64,000 nucleotides of DNA from contig OZ244251.1 in NCBI GenBank assembly GCA_965217175.1, positions 1,240,001 to 1,304,000 on the forward strand. Direction: 5' to 3'. Origin of the DNA: Bin87 sp965217175 (GTDB lineage: Bacteria; Chloroflexota; Dehalococcoidia; Lucifugimonadales; UBA3495). The notes beneath the pieces are model-generated. The model had not been told where the DNA came from, did no database searches, and was given only the letters and a program-made list of their open reading frames with translations. A program made the translations under genes and the position numbers. Shown in pieces: positions 8,286-19,841 of this stretch. Each line of letters opens with the position of its first letter. Position 1 is the first letter of the stretch.

Positions 8286-9547
8286 TATCCAGCGTAAGAA
8301 GGACGCTGTTCACCCGGTATCGCAGTATCACATTACTAAGCATCACCGTGGCTCTTAATAGTTTCGGGATGGGAACCGTGGCGCCGGTGCTGCCCCTCTT
8401 TACCCAGCAGGAGTATCACGTCAACGCGGCACAGGTTGGCATTGCCATCGGGCTTTTCGGCGCGGGACGCCTGATTACTGGAGTTCCAGCCGGGTATTTG
8501 ACCCAGGTGTACGGACGCCGCCCGGTGCTGGCCCTGGGAGCGGCTTTGAACCTGTTTGGCGCTGCCATGGTGTCCGTATCATTCCATTTTTGGTGGCTCA
8601 CCGGATGGCGGTTCGTGTCCGGTTTGGGAGCAAACGCATTCTCGACTGTGTCAACGGTGTACCTGCGCGACGAGTCGACCGCCGAAACCAGGGGACGCAT
8701 ACTCAGCACGCATGAGATGAGCATTCTTTCCGGCCAGATTCTGGGGCCGTTGCTGGGTGGATATCTGGCTTCGTGGTTCGGGCTCCGCATTCCCCTCTTT
8801 GTCCAGGTTGGGCTGATGTCGTTGTCCCTGTTGGTGATCCTGTTCGTACTGCCTGAGTCACGGTGGCGCGAGCAGCAGGCCGACCCCCGGCGCCGACCGA
8901 CGCAGCAAACTGCACAGGAGAACCCGCCGGGGGAGGACCTGCCGGTGGAGAGGCGGCGTGGGGCGTTTCTGAGGCTCATGTTAAGCCCGGCGTTCATCTT
9001 TGTGGGCTTGTTTGCCATTATGATAGTGGCCAACCGCCAGGGCGCCCGGTTCAGCGTTATGCCCCTGTTCGGCAAGCTCAAGGGATTCGGGCCGGATCAA
9101 CTGGGGTTGTGGCTCAGCTTAACCCATTTTCCACAATTCTTTTTTACCCTGGCGTCGGGGTACCTTTCCGACCGGTTCGGCAGGAAATCACCGATAGTGC
9201 CATCGGTAATCCTGATGTGCGCCGGCATCGCTGCCTTCGTGTGGGCCGATGGCCTGTGGCAACTGCTGCTATCCGGCGTGCTGTTGGGCATGGGTGAAGG
9301 ACTTGGAAGTCCAGCCGGCACCGTTTTCTTCGCAGATATAGCACCCGCCGGCATGGAAGGTGTGACCTTGGGCCTCTTCCGCAGTTTCGCCGGTTTGGGC
9401 ACCGTGTCCGGAGCGATGGCGTTCGGCGCCATTGCCGACGCTGCCGGCTTCCCGTGGGCCTTGTGGGTGGATGCCATCCTGTTCGCCGCGGCGGGTATCG
9501 GAGTAATGCTCTTCGTGCGGGAAACGTTGCAGCGGCGCAACAGTTAG
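8282..9547 (+). CDS. MFS transporter
   Basis: This 421-residue inner-membrane transporter has about 12 hydrophobic segments. It shows the MFS motif A-like loops YLTQVYGRRPVLALG after helix 2 and YLSDRFGRKSPI after helix 8, with a charged central loop (EQQADPRRRPTQQ, residues 198-230) between the halves. The substrate cannot be told; the family includes drug and sugar exporters. The GTG start at 8282 overlaps the DUF951 stop by four bases. It faces the next gene tail to tail. Confidence 0.88.
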   Translation: MISSVRRTLFTRYRSITLLSITVALNSFGMGTVAPVLPLFTQQEYHVNAAQVGIAIGLFGAGRLITGVPAGYLTQVYGRRPVLALGAALNLFGAAMVSVSFHFWWLTGWRFVSGLGANAFSTVSTVYLRDESTAETRGRILSTHEMSILSGQILGPLLGGYLASWFGLRIPLFVQVGLMSLSLLVILFVLPESRWREQQADPRRRPTQQTAQENPPGEDLPVERRRGAFLRLMLSPAFIFVGLFAIMIVANRQGARFSVMPLFGKLKGFGPDQLGLWLSLTHFPQFFFTLASGYLSDRFGRKSPIVPSVILMCAGIAAFVWADGLWQLLLSGVLLGMGEGLGSPAGTVFFADIAPAGMEGVTLGLFRSFAGLGTVSGAMAFGAIADAAGFPWALWVDAILFAAAGIGVMLFVRETLQRRNS

Positions 9548-9606
9548 AGACCACTCACCGGAAGGCGGCGCATCCGGCTGCGGTCCGCCACGGTGTGGGA
9601 TTTGCG

Positions 9607-10944
9607 TCAGTCTCTGGTGACGCTCGCCGGCTGCGCCCGCAACGCGGGGTGGTCGATGCGCACCTTGAGCAGTGTGGCGGCCCCAATGATGAACAGCAGG
9701 ACACTGGCTCCCAAAAGGGCGGTGTAGCCAAAACCGGGACCGAACCAGACTGTAATCAAGTCTGGCAATGGGCCCATGAGCTTGGCGCCGGCGGCGCCCA
9801 TCAGTGTGCCCAAGTTAACGATGCCCATGTGCTGGGCTTCTCGGCCGGGAGTTCCCAGGTCGTTGGCCATTGCCCAGTGGGCAGTCAATATGACCCCCAC
9901 CGCGCCGCCGATGAAACTGGCAACCAGTACTGTCAACAGGTAGGTGCTGACCCACATCATGATCAGCGTCGATCCCACTGCGATCACGAAGCCTGTCATC
10001 AGCACCGGTTTTCGACCAACGCGGTCTGATATCCACCCGGCCGGGTAGGTTGTGAGAACAAGCATACCGCCAACGCCGATGATCGCAACACCCAAAGCTT
10101 CTGCCGGGTTGTCCACCTGCACCTTGTCGCGCAGGAAGAAGAGGCCGTAGGTGGTGAATATCACCACGGCAGCCAATATGGCCGCGCGCGATACTACGAA
10201 CCACGCCAGATCCGGGTGCAGCCGCGTCATATTGGCCGTTTCCGGGAACGACATTTCAGAGCGGTGAAATGCCGCCGAAGCTATGCCGCGCGATCCGCCC
10301 GAGCGAAGGAAGATAGTGGCGCAACTGGCGCTGGTGGAGCCAACCATGATGATGGCAAACACGCCCAGGGTGACCCATAACCAGTAAACGGTGTCTGGAC
10401 CGGTATATCTCCCCACCATCATGCCAGACAGGAACAGCATGGAAGCGCCGCCCAGAGCCTCCAGAAGGGTTTTGATGGACGCCGATACTCCCAGGCGGTC
10501 TGTTGGAACCAGTTCTCTGACGGAAGCCAGATAAGGGGTATAAGCGATACCGGAGTTGATCTGGATGAATAGCCAGGAAATGAGGAGGCTGCCGTAACTG
10601 AGGGGCATCGCCAGGGCTCCCATACCCACCGAAATGAATACCGAGCCCCAAATGAGATACGGCAAGCGGCGACCGATGCGGGAGCGGGTGCGGTCGCTGG
10701 CCCATCCCACGGGTACCTGCACCACTGCTCCAGCGAGCAGGCCGCCCAAACCCACGGCTCCAAGCAAAGTGTTCTTGGCGGCTTCCGGTGCAACCTGCAG
10801 CACCAGGATGGGCACGATGATGGTGTCCATCGTCAAGATAAAACCCGCCAATCCGAAACTGTATGCGTTGAGTCGAACTAACGCGAACTTGCCCCACTGT
10901 TGGGTTGATGCGAGACTCACGGTTTCGGCGGCAGGGTTGTTCAT
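9607..10944 (-). CDS. MFS transporter, SLC45/GPH-like
   Basis: This 445-residue membrane protein has about 12 helices and the loop WASDRTRSRIGRRLPYLIWG after helix 2, a pattern typical of the SLC45/glycoside-pentoside-hexuronide branch of MFS. A second loop WISDRVGRKPVLMTG lies after helix 8. Residues 205-235 form a polar central loop. Substrate unknown; a sugar or glycoside is possible by family. ATG at 10944. It is transcribed away from the BtuF-like gene, with 116 bp between them. Confidence 0.82.
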   Translation of the reverse strand: MNNPAAETVSLASTQQWGKFALVRLNAYSFGLAGFILTMDTIIVPILVLQVAPEAAKNTLLGAVGLGGLLAGAVVQVPVGWASDRTRSRIGRRLPYLIWGSVFISVGMGALAMPLSYGSLLISWLFIQINSGIAYTPYLASVRELVPTDRLGVSASIKTLLEALGGASMLFLSGMMVGRYTGPDTVYWLWVTLGVFAIIMVGSTSASCATIFLRSGGSRGIASAAFHRSEMSFPETANMTRLHPDLAWFVVSRAAILAAVVIFTTYGLFFLRDKVQVDNPAEALGVAIIGVGGMLVLTTYPAGWISDRVGRKPVLMTGFVIAVGSTLIMMWVSTYLLTVLVASFIGGAVGVILTAHWAMANDLGTPGREAQHMGIVNLGTLMGAAGAKLMGPLPDLITVWFGPGFGYTALLGASVLLFIIGAATLLKVRIDHPALRAQPASVTRD

Positions 10945-10991
10945 GATGGAGCTATTAACCCCTGGAATCGAGCGTCCACGCGGAGAGTATA

Positions 10992-11000
10992 TGCTACAAT
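10992..11000 (+). promoter_or_regulatory. Extended -10 promoter before BtuF-like gene
   Basis: TGCTACAAT is an extended -10 box (TGn plus TACAAT) 60 bp upstream of the start. The -35 is poor, as is usual for extended -10 promoters. Similar TGCTAYAAT boxes precede two other genes (26627 and 29475). No cobalamin riboswitch is seen in the short leader. Confidence 0.5.
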
Positions 11001-11060
11001 GCCGCCGTTGTACTACCCTGAAATACGCGGGGATCCGCGTCCGCGTTACCGGCGAGGTTG

Positions 11061-12116
11061 ATGACCGTGCGTGTTTGCTCGTTGCTTCCCAGTGGCACTG
11101 AAATCCTGTTCGCGCTGGGATTGGGCGAACAGATTATAGGTGTAACCGACCTGTGCGATTACCCTCCGGCTGCGGCCACCAAACGAGTTGTTTGTCGTAG
11201 CCGCATTGATCCCTCCAGGCTGTCCAGTGCAGAGGTCGAAGCCGAAATGCACCGGATATTGTCCGCCGGTGAAAGCCCGTACGAGCTCGATGTCGAGTGG
11301 CTGGAACAAGCGGCTCCGGAAGTCGTGCTGACTCAGGACTTGTGCTACTTTTGCGAGATCGATGCTGGCACCGTTAACAACGCCGTACAACCTTTGGCGA
11401 TTCCTCCCCAGGTTTTGAATTTGAATCCACGGACGGTTAGCGAGATTTTGGAGAGTGTTATTGAGGTTGGCACGGCATGCGGATCTGCGGACCAGGCCCG
11501 AGCGCTTCAGGCCTCGATGCAATCCCGCATTGACGCGGTTGCCGAAGCCATTGGTGACGTGTCACGCCGTCCGGCCGTTTTCTCACTGGAGGGCGTGAAT
11601 CCGCTGGTTATCGGTGGCCATTGGGTCACTGATCTGCTGCTGCGGGCCGGCGGTCGCCTGCCAGAAAGATTTGCGCCCGGTTGTCCGGCGGAACGAATAT
11701 CGTGGGATGACGTGCTGGAGGCGCAACCAGAAAAATTGTTTGTCGATCTGTGCTCGTCGGACCTGGCCCGGAGTGTGCGCGAGATTCCCTGGTTGGCGGC
11801 GCAGCACGGGTGGAACAGTTTGCCGGCGGTACGAAATGGCGAAGTGTACCTGATCGACCACAGTACGCTGAGCCGTCCCGGCCCCAGGATAGTCGATGGG
11901 CTGGAGGTGCTGGCGCAGCTGACACATCCCGACCGTATCACCGGAAAGATTCCCGCCGATACGGTGCTCAAGCTGGATGCTGATATCGCCTGCGATCTGC
12001 CACCCGAACGTGTTGGTGACGCCTTTCGGGCCTGGCCGGATGGTCAAGCGCAGTCTGCAGACTGTCCGGGCAGCGGTTTGGCGGCGTCTGGCGTTAGTGA
12101 TACTAGCCGAGTATAA
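11061..12116 (+). CDS. BtuF-like cobalamin/metal-chelate binding protein without signal peptide
   Basis: This 351-residue protein has the type III periplasmic-binding fold of BtuF/FhuD: RVCSLLPSGTEILFALGLG at the start, PEVVLTQDLCYFC, LNPRTVSEILESV and the second lobe with PRPAVFSLEG-like and WNSLPAVRNGEVYLIDHS. It has no signal peptide or lipobox, as in cytoplasmic cobalamin-binding relatives, so it is unlikely to serve an importer directly. No BtuCD genes are nearby. GAGG lies too close to the ATG at 11061, so the exact start (TTG 11058, ATG 11061 or GTG 11067) is uncertain. Confidence 0.8.
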   Translation: MTVRVCSLLPSGTEILFALGLGEQIIGVTDLCDYPPAAATKRVVCRSRIDPSRLSSAEVEAEMHRILSAGESPYELDVEWLEQAAPEVVLTQDLCYFCEIDAGTVNNAVQPLAIPPQVLNLNPRTVSEILESVIEVGTACGSADQARALQASMQSRIDAVAEAIGDVSRRPAVFSLEGVNPLVIGGHWVTDLLLRAGGRLPERFAPGCPAERISWDDVLEAQPEKLFVDLCSSDLARSVREIPWLAAQHGWNSLPAVRNGEVYLIDHSTLSRPGPRIVDGLEVLAQLTHPDRITGKIPADTVLKLDADIACDLPPERVGDAFRAWPDGQAQSADCPGSGLAASGVSDTSRV

Positions 12117-12117
12117 T
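12112..12117 (+). promoter_or_regulatory. Possible -10 box before flavin reductase
   Basis: TATAAT overlaps the stop codon of the BtuF-like gene, 33 bp upstream of the flavin reductase start. The matching -35 is weak, so this is only a candidate. Confidence 0.3.
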
Positions 12118-12149
12118 CATCGGAAAATTGCCAGAGGGGTGAATCCGCC

Positions 12150-12638
12150 GTGGTTGATTCAGTCGTATTTCGCACCGCGATGTCCAAATTTGCTACCGGC
12201 GTTACCGTAATAACTACGCTGGACTCTCAGGGTTTTCCTCACGCCATGACCGCCAACGCCTTTACGTCGGTGTGTCTGGAACCGCCAACCTTGCTGGTGT
12301 GCGTGGCCCACAGCACAATTACCTACGGGTACGTGGAACAGCAATTGCGTATTGGCGTGAACGTGCTGCGCGAGGAACAGGAAGAGCTTGGTCGTTATTT
12401 CGCGCGCCCGCCGGCCCGGCGTGAAGGCAACCCGGAATACTCCTACACTGCCGGAGCCCACGGAGTTCCCGCCTTGGACGGCTCAATGGTGTTCTTCAAC
12501 TGCGACATCATCGGCTCCCACGTCTACGGCGACCACACCATCTACGTCGGCGAAGTCAAAGAGATGCTGCAAAGCGACCAGAATGCCAATCCGCTCATGT
12601 TTTACGACAGCCATTGGTATCATCCGGGGCAGGAATAA
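12150..12638 (+). CDS. Flavin reductase-like FMN-binding protein
   Basis: This 162-residue protein has the flavin reductase (HpaC/NTAB-type) split-barrel signature: FATGVTVITTLDSQGFPHAMTANAFTSVCLEPPTLLVCV near the N terminus and the closing GDHTIYVGEVKEM segment. Members reduce FMN with NAD(P)H for a partner monooxygenase, or bind FMN. No monooxygenase lies next to it, so the partner is unknown. The GTG start at 12150 follows AGAGGGG by about 10 nt. Confidence 0.9.
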   Translation: MVDSVVFRTAMSKFATGVTVITTLDSQGFPHAMTANAFTSVCLEPPTLLVCVAHSTITYGYVEQQLRIGVNVLREEQEELGRYFARPPARREGNPEYSYTAGAHGVPALDGSMVFFNCDIIGSHVYGDHTIYVGEVKEMLQSDQNANPLMFYDSHWYHPGQE

Positions 12639-12754
12639 CCGGGCAACCGGATCGCAACAGCCAGGGCGCCCGCGACTTTAACGCCGACCTCGCCCGGATA
12701 CGACGCTCCCGATCGGCATACGTGGGGGCATCAAGGATTGGAAATGCCGGCTGG

Positions 12755-13435
12755 TTACTTATCCAGCCGCTCCAGGAATTGGGCAACCGCGGCGTTTACC
12801 GCTTCCGGCTGCTCCAGAGTCACGAAGTGGCCCGAGTTGGCAACCACCACGACTTCGGCATTTTTTAACTCCCGACCCAGGTATTCTGCATACCGCACGG
12901 GTGTCATCACGTCGTCCTGCCCCACGATAACCAGCGACGGCAGATCGATCTCTTTGATACGCTCCATCACGTCAAACTGATCACAGGCTGACAGGTCGTT
13001 GTGCTCAACCATCGGCCCGGATTGTAATGCCCGCGCCGCCAGTTGGGGCGCGAGTTCGCTGTTGATGGCCTCATAGTAGGCCGGCGCTTCCGAGCGCCAT
13101 TGGGCGTCATTCAGGCAACGGTTCAGATAATCGGGGTGGACCCGCAGCCGACCTCCGGTGCCAATCAGCACCAGGCCCGCCAAGTCCTGGGGAAACCGCA
13201 GTGCATAATCCAACGCAATGGCGCCGCCCATCGAATGACCGAACAGTACGAACGGCGCGTAACCTCGGTCCAACGCATACTCCCGCAGCCAATCGACGTA
13301 CCCGCCGATGGAGTCCAGCGGTTCCCCGTCCGGATGCCCGGGCAGGTTGATTGCGTCAACCTCGGGGAACCTGGCTTTCTGATAGTAGTAGGTGAGCTCG
13401 TTCTGACCCGAGCCGTGTACCATTACCAGCCGCAT
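12755..13435 (-). CDS. Alpha/beta hydrolase
   Basis: This 226-residue cytoplasmic hydrolase has the oxyanion HGSG motif near the start, the nucleophile elbow GHSMGG, an acid Asp in IVGQDDVMTPV and the catalytic His in NSGHFVTLEQPE. Length and order fit a small esterase or C-C hydrolase. The substrate is not identifiable. It begins 6 bp after gyrA stops, so it is probably read from the gyrA transcript. Confidence 0.9.
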   Translation of the reverse strand: MRLVMVHGSGQNELTYYYQKARFPEVDAINLPGHPDGEPLDSIGGYVDWLREYALDRGYAPFVLFGHSMGGAIALDYALRFPQDLAGLVLIGTGGRLRVHPDYLNRCLNDAQWRSEAPAYYEAINSELAPQLAARALQSGPMVEHNDLSACDQFDVMERIKEIDLPSLVIVGQDDVMTPVRYAEYLGRELKNAEVVVVANSGHFVTLEQPEAVNAAVAQFLERLDK

Positions 13436-13441
13436 GGTTTT

Positions 13442-16240
<2,799 letters not shown>

Positions 16241-16293
16241 CGAGAATGTCTCCTTGGATTATCCGGTTGCCGGCTCGTTGCTGCTGTTGATGT

Positions 16294-16938
16294 TCAGCAC
16301 AACGGGCTGGTAGTCGGAACGTTGCCGGCGAATTCGCCAGCCCGTTCGACCAGGCCCAGAAATAAATTGTTGAAATTGGCGGGTACTTCGTCGGCGCGTT
16401 CGGGTAAAAACTGCACGCCGATCACCCAACTGTGTTCTTTGCTTTCCAGGCCCTCAATCACGCCGTCGTCCAGATGGTATGCGATGGACATGAGACGCGG
16501 CGATCTGTGCCGTTCACGCAAGCCGAGGCGGTGGCGACTGTTGACCCGGAACATGCCGGCGCTGCCAATGATCGCCGCCACCTTGGAACCAGGTGACAAG
16601 TAAATCTGATGGCGTTGAAAGTCGGAATCGGAGTTGACGTCGTGCCCGTCCAGCGGGACCGGCGCGTCGCCCCCGAAGCAGGTGTTGAGCAGGTGCATTC
16701 CGCTCCCGGTCGATAGCACCGGCATGTCGACGGCCAAAGCCGCCGACAGCAGATCAAGACCTGACGATGCGGCGCTTGAGTCAGGGATCAGCAATCCGCC
16801 AACCCCGGCGAGCGCATCGGGCGCTGGAGTATCGGGTGTGATGATGCGGACGTGCCCTCCAGCCGTTTCAACGGCTTGAAGGGAGGGATACGGACTGCTG
16901 CCGTTCCGGTCGGATGCAACTACGGCGATTGTTGTCAA
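16294..16938 (-). CDS. Class I glutamine amidotransferase fold, catalytic residues lost
   Basis: This 214-residue protein resembles the peptidase C26/PuuD group of class I glutamine amidotransferases (VGGLLIPDS, PVLSTGSGMHLLNTCFGG, GVQFLPER). In active members the elbow reads GxCxGxQ; here residue 78 is Gly where Cys should be. The His of GVQWHPE is Leu178, while Glu180 stays. It is therefore very probably not a hydrolase and may bind a gamma-glutamyl ligand or a protein partner. Start is TTG at 16938, with no strong Shine-Dalgarno sequence. It ends 53 bp upstream of gyrA on the same strand. Confidence 0.75.
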   Translation of the reverse strand: MTTIAVVASDRNGSSPYPSLQAVETAGGHVRIITPDTPAPDALAGVGGLLIPDSSAASSGLDLLSAALAVDMPVLSTGSGMHLLNTCFGGDAPVPLDGHDVNSDSDFQRHQIYLSPGSKVAAIIGSAGMFRVNSRHRLGLRERHRSPRLMSIAYHLDDGVIEGLESKEHSWVIGVQFLPERADEVPANFNNLFLGLVERAGEFAGNVPTTSPLC

Positions 16939-17200
16939 AAGACAGTAGACCTACAAGATATTGAGGTAGAGGCGGACATGATTCCACGTCTACAATTGTA
17001 CTAAATTTCCTGTCGCCGCGCTCTAAACGGGCGTGCGGATTTGGGCAAGGATTGGGCACAGGTATGCTTGAATCGGCTGGAGCGAAACCCCAATGCCCAA
17101 ACTGTTGCGCGGGCAGGGCCAGACTGGCCGGTAGGGTCAGAGCGGGCTATCCCGCCTGTGCATCAGGTGGGAGGAACGCAGCCAGGCGGAGATTGTTTGG
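16939..17200. other. Intergenic gap with TACAATTGTA palindrome
   Basis: This 262-bp gap holds no convincing gene. TACAATTGTA (16991-17000) is a perfect palindrome that offers a TACAAT -10 box on each strand. It could drive the amidotransferase-like gene and gyrA on the minus strand, but the -35 boxes are weak. Confidence 0.35.
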
Positions 17201-18526
17201 CTATAACGCTTCGCCGGCGTCCTGGAGAACCATCCGGGCCACCTGCCGGCCCATCCTTACCGAGTAGTTGGTCCCCCGATCTTCGGGGTAAATCTGGGTG
17301 GTATTGGCGAGGTACAAATGGTCGATGGGAGTACGGTGGTCCGGGATTTGGTCGGTATATCCCACGCCGATGATAGGTTGCGCTCCGTCCACCCGGTGAT
17401 GGTGGTACTCAACGATCCAGTCGCGGGAGAATTGGGGGTTGATGCGCTGCAGGTGGGGGATAAACTCTTCCAGCAGGTCCGCCGGTTCTTTCCGGTAAAG
17501 CTCGCTATTGCGGTCGGGGTAGTTGGTGAGATAGACGATGTGATGTCCACCGTACAGGTTGCGATCGATCATGTTGGTGTGTTCGATGATGCCGACGAAG
17601 GGCAGCGACCGGTCGGCCACGTTGAGCCAATACTTGGACGACAGGGGTTTGTCGAGCACGAGGATCATCAACACCGCCGACAGGTAGCGTGCCGATTCCA
17701 GCACGGTCCGATAGTCGTCAGGTAATTCGGGAACCAACCGGGTGAATACATAGGACGGCGTGGTCGCGATAATCGCGTCGTAGTCGTAATTGCGTTCCGG
17801 CTCGTTGTCCACGGAGGCGACGAGTCCCTGGGCTACGCCGCCCTCGACAGCCACCCGGCGAACCGCAGCGCTGGTGTGTACCAGACCGCCCTGCTGCGTG
17901 ATTCGCTCGCCGCAGACGTCGAACACGGTACCGAAACTGCACATGGGATATCCCAGGCGTTCCTTCTCCCACCGCTTGCGCGAGGACACGCGAAGAAATA
18001 TCTTGCCCCACAGCCAGGTCATGCTGACTTGGTCGTAGTAATCGCCGAACTTGCCCCGCAGCATGGGTTCCCAAATGACTCGCCAGGCCGCCTCGCCCAT
18101 GTGGTCGCGCACCCAATCCGCTGCGGTGATGCCTTCGAACTTGCGCCAATTGCGGGTTTTCTGGAGGATGAAGGTCCACGCTCCCAGCCTGATGCGCTGG
18201 GTCAGGGTCAGGGGAGCAAACCGCAGCAGGTCCATGGGAGTGGCAAAATCCCAGATACGGCCTCCGTGGAATAAACCCACCCGAGACTCCAGCCATTGCA
18301 GAGAATCTCCCAGGCCGAGCTCTTCGATCAGCTGCACCATATCGGTATCGCTGACGAACAGATGGTGGTATCCGCGCTCCAGGTTGCCGCCGCCCACGGG
18401 GAACGTAGAAGCCTGTCCACCCAAAAATGGAGCAGCCTCAAACACTTCGGCGAAGTGTCCCCTCGTGGTCAACTCGTATGCCGCCGCCAGTCCGGCTGCA
18501 CCGCCGCCGATGATTCCTATCCGCAT
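17201..18526 (-). CDS. FAD-dependent NAD(P)-binding oxidoreductase (amine oxidase/UDP-galactopyranose mutase-like)
   Basis: This 441-residue flavoprotein has the Rossmann dinucleotide motif GIIGGGAAGLAAAYEL at residues 3-18, FLGGQASTF for the FAD pyrophosphate, and the C-terminal FAD segment HLYLANTTQIYPEDRGTNYS. It belongs to the broad protoporphyrinogen oxidase/phytoene desaturase/amine oxidase group. The precise substrate is unknown. The start lies 3 bp after the flippase-like gene stops, and a membrane glycosyltransferase is upstream, so a role on a lipid- or sugar-linked substrate at the membrane is a fair inference. Confidence 0.8.
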   Translation of the reverse strand: MRIGIIGGGAAGLAAAYELTTRGHFAEVFEAAPFLGGQASTFPVGGGNLERGYHHLFVSDTDMVQLIEELGLGDSLQWLESRVGLFHGGRIWDFATPMDLLRFAPLTLTQRIRLGAWTFILQKTRNWRKFEGITAADWVRDHMGEAAWRVIWEPMLRGKFGDYYDQVSMTWLWGKIFLRVSSRKRWEKERLGYPMCSFGTVFDVCGERITQQGGLVHTSAAVRRVAVEGGVAQGLVASVDNEPERNYDYDAIIATTPSYVFTRLVPELPDDYRTVLESARYLSAVLMILVLDKPLSSKYWLNVADRSLPFVGIIEHTNMIDRNLYGGHHIVYLTNYPDRNSELYRKEPADLLEEFIPHLQRINPQFSRDWIVEYHHHRVDGAQPIIGVGYTDQIPDHRTPIDHLYLANTTQIYPEDRGTNYSVRMGRQVARMVLQDAGEAL

Positions 18527-18529
18527 ACG

Positions 18530-19642
18530 CTAATCGTCCACTTCCGCGCCAGCGCCGGATGGCGCCGCGGGGTCATTGCCGCCGGGGGGTTCAGGCGAAT
18601 TGGCCGGCATCGTAGTGAGTCCGCGCAGGGACACGTGGTTAATCCACAACAAAGCCAGGCCCACCAGGTTTACCGGCAGCCACAATGCCACCAGATGCAC
18701 TGCCACCGAGTAGGATGCTGCCGTGGCGTGCGCGACGGCCAGGCCGGTGAGCGTTTGCTGAGCCACCACCTCGAAGGGGCCGATGCCTCCTATGGACGTT
18801 GGAATTGCCGTTACCAGGTTGGAAGTAACGGTGACCAGCACTATCGCTAAACCGAAGAGCAACCATGTGTCGAAATACTCGTGCAGGTTGAACGAATAGG
18901 CCACCACGATGTAGACGCCGGCTTCGGCCAGCCACACGGGCAACGAGGCCAGAAACAACGTTACGTGCTTGCGCGGGGAATTGAGCGTGGCCAGTCCTTC
19001 GACGAACCGAAGGATAATGTCTGTTGCCGTTGCACGGAACCGCAGCGGGAGCAGGCCGGTTAGCAGGACAGCCCAACCAACCGCCCGTTTGCTTACCGAC
19101 AGCGTCGTGAGCACGACCAGGGCGAAGGCGAAGGTGAACACCACCCCCGCCGCCAGCACAAAAGCCGTGGTTTGGTAGGCAATGCTGGCGCCGTCGAAAA
19201 GACCCGCTGTCAGCAGGATGGGTGCCGATATGGCTCCCATAGCGAGCAGGGTCAGTCCGTCGTAGAGGCGCTCCACGCTGATGGTGGCAATGGACGATGG
19301 AACGCCGACTTTCTCTTCCCGCTGAGCCAGGTATACGGCTCGCACCAGTTCGCCGAGTCGCGCGGGGAGGATGTTATTTGCCATGTAACCGATGACTACC
19401 ACCGGGAACAATCGCCTGACCGGAATGTTGGCGACCGGAGACAGCAGGAACTTCCAGCGGGCGGAACGGAAGTAAACCGACAGGAAATACAGCGCGATGG
19501 CGGGCGCCAGAAACCGATAATCAGCGGAACGCAAGGCGTGCAACAGTTCCTGCCTGTCGACCAGCAGGACCAGCAGCGCCAGCGTAACGACGCTGACCAG
19601 AACTCCCGCCCAAAATCGCCAGTTACCCAGCACAAAGGTCAT
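18530..19642 (-). CDS. Flippase-like integral membrane protein (LPG synthase TM/UPF0104)
   Basis: This 370-residue membrane protein matches the lysylphosphatidylglycerol synthase transmembrane family (UPF0104, AglD-like). It has several helices, the conserved YFLSVYFRSARWKFLL near residue 55, the VVVIGYMANNILPARLGELVRA segment, and the TSIGGIGPFEVVAQQTL motif near the end. The soluble aminoacyl-transferase domain is absent. Relatives sit with glycosyltransferases and are thought to move lipid-linked substrates across the membrane. It is tightly linked (3 bp) to the oxidoreductase downstream. Confidence 0.85.
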   Translation of the reverse strand: MTFVLGNWRFWAGVLVSVVTLALLVLLVDRQELLHALRSADYRFLAPAIALYFLSVYFRSARWKFLLSPVANIPVRRLFPVVVIGYMANNILPARLGELVRAVYLAQREEKVGVPSSIATISVERLYDGLTLLAMGAISAPILLTAGLFDGASIAYQTTAFVLAAGVVFTFAFALVVLTTLSVSKRAVGWAVLLTGLLPLRFRATATDIILRFVEGLATLNSPRKHVTLFLASLPVWLAEAGVYIVVAYSFNLHEYFDTWLLFGLAIVLVTVTSNLVTAIPTSIGGIGPFEVVAQQTLTGLAVAHATAASYSVAVHLVALWLPVNLVGLALLWINHVSLRGLTTMPANSPEPPGGNDPAAPSGAGAEVDD

Positions 19643-19841
19643 GTTTTACGGCCTGGAATCATACAACTACCCGGTCGACAAGCCCGGTCGGGGCGGTGGG
19701 TGAGCGCCGCGCGTGCCCTAATCACGGGCGGAATTGGCCGGGGTAGCGGATAACGGTGCGACGACCAGCTGGTAATTGCACGCAGTAAGCGCTGTAGCGC
19801 GCAGTCCCGATCTGAAAGCGGTGAGGCAGGGGCGACGTGGT

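Noticed and set aside
10945..11060. Cobalamin riboswitch before the BtuF-like gene
   Set aside because: The gap is only 116 bp and no B12-box-like conserved stretch is seen.
19643..19841. Small gene or tRNA in the gap between the flippase-like and glycosyltransferase genes
   Set aside because: No tRNA arms or T-loop sequence and no frame with a ribosome site were found.
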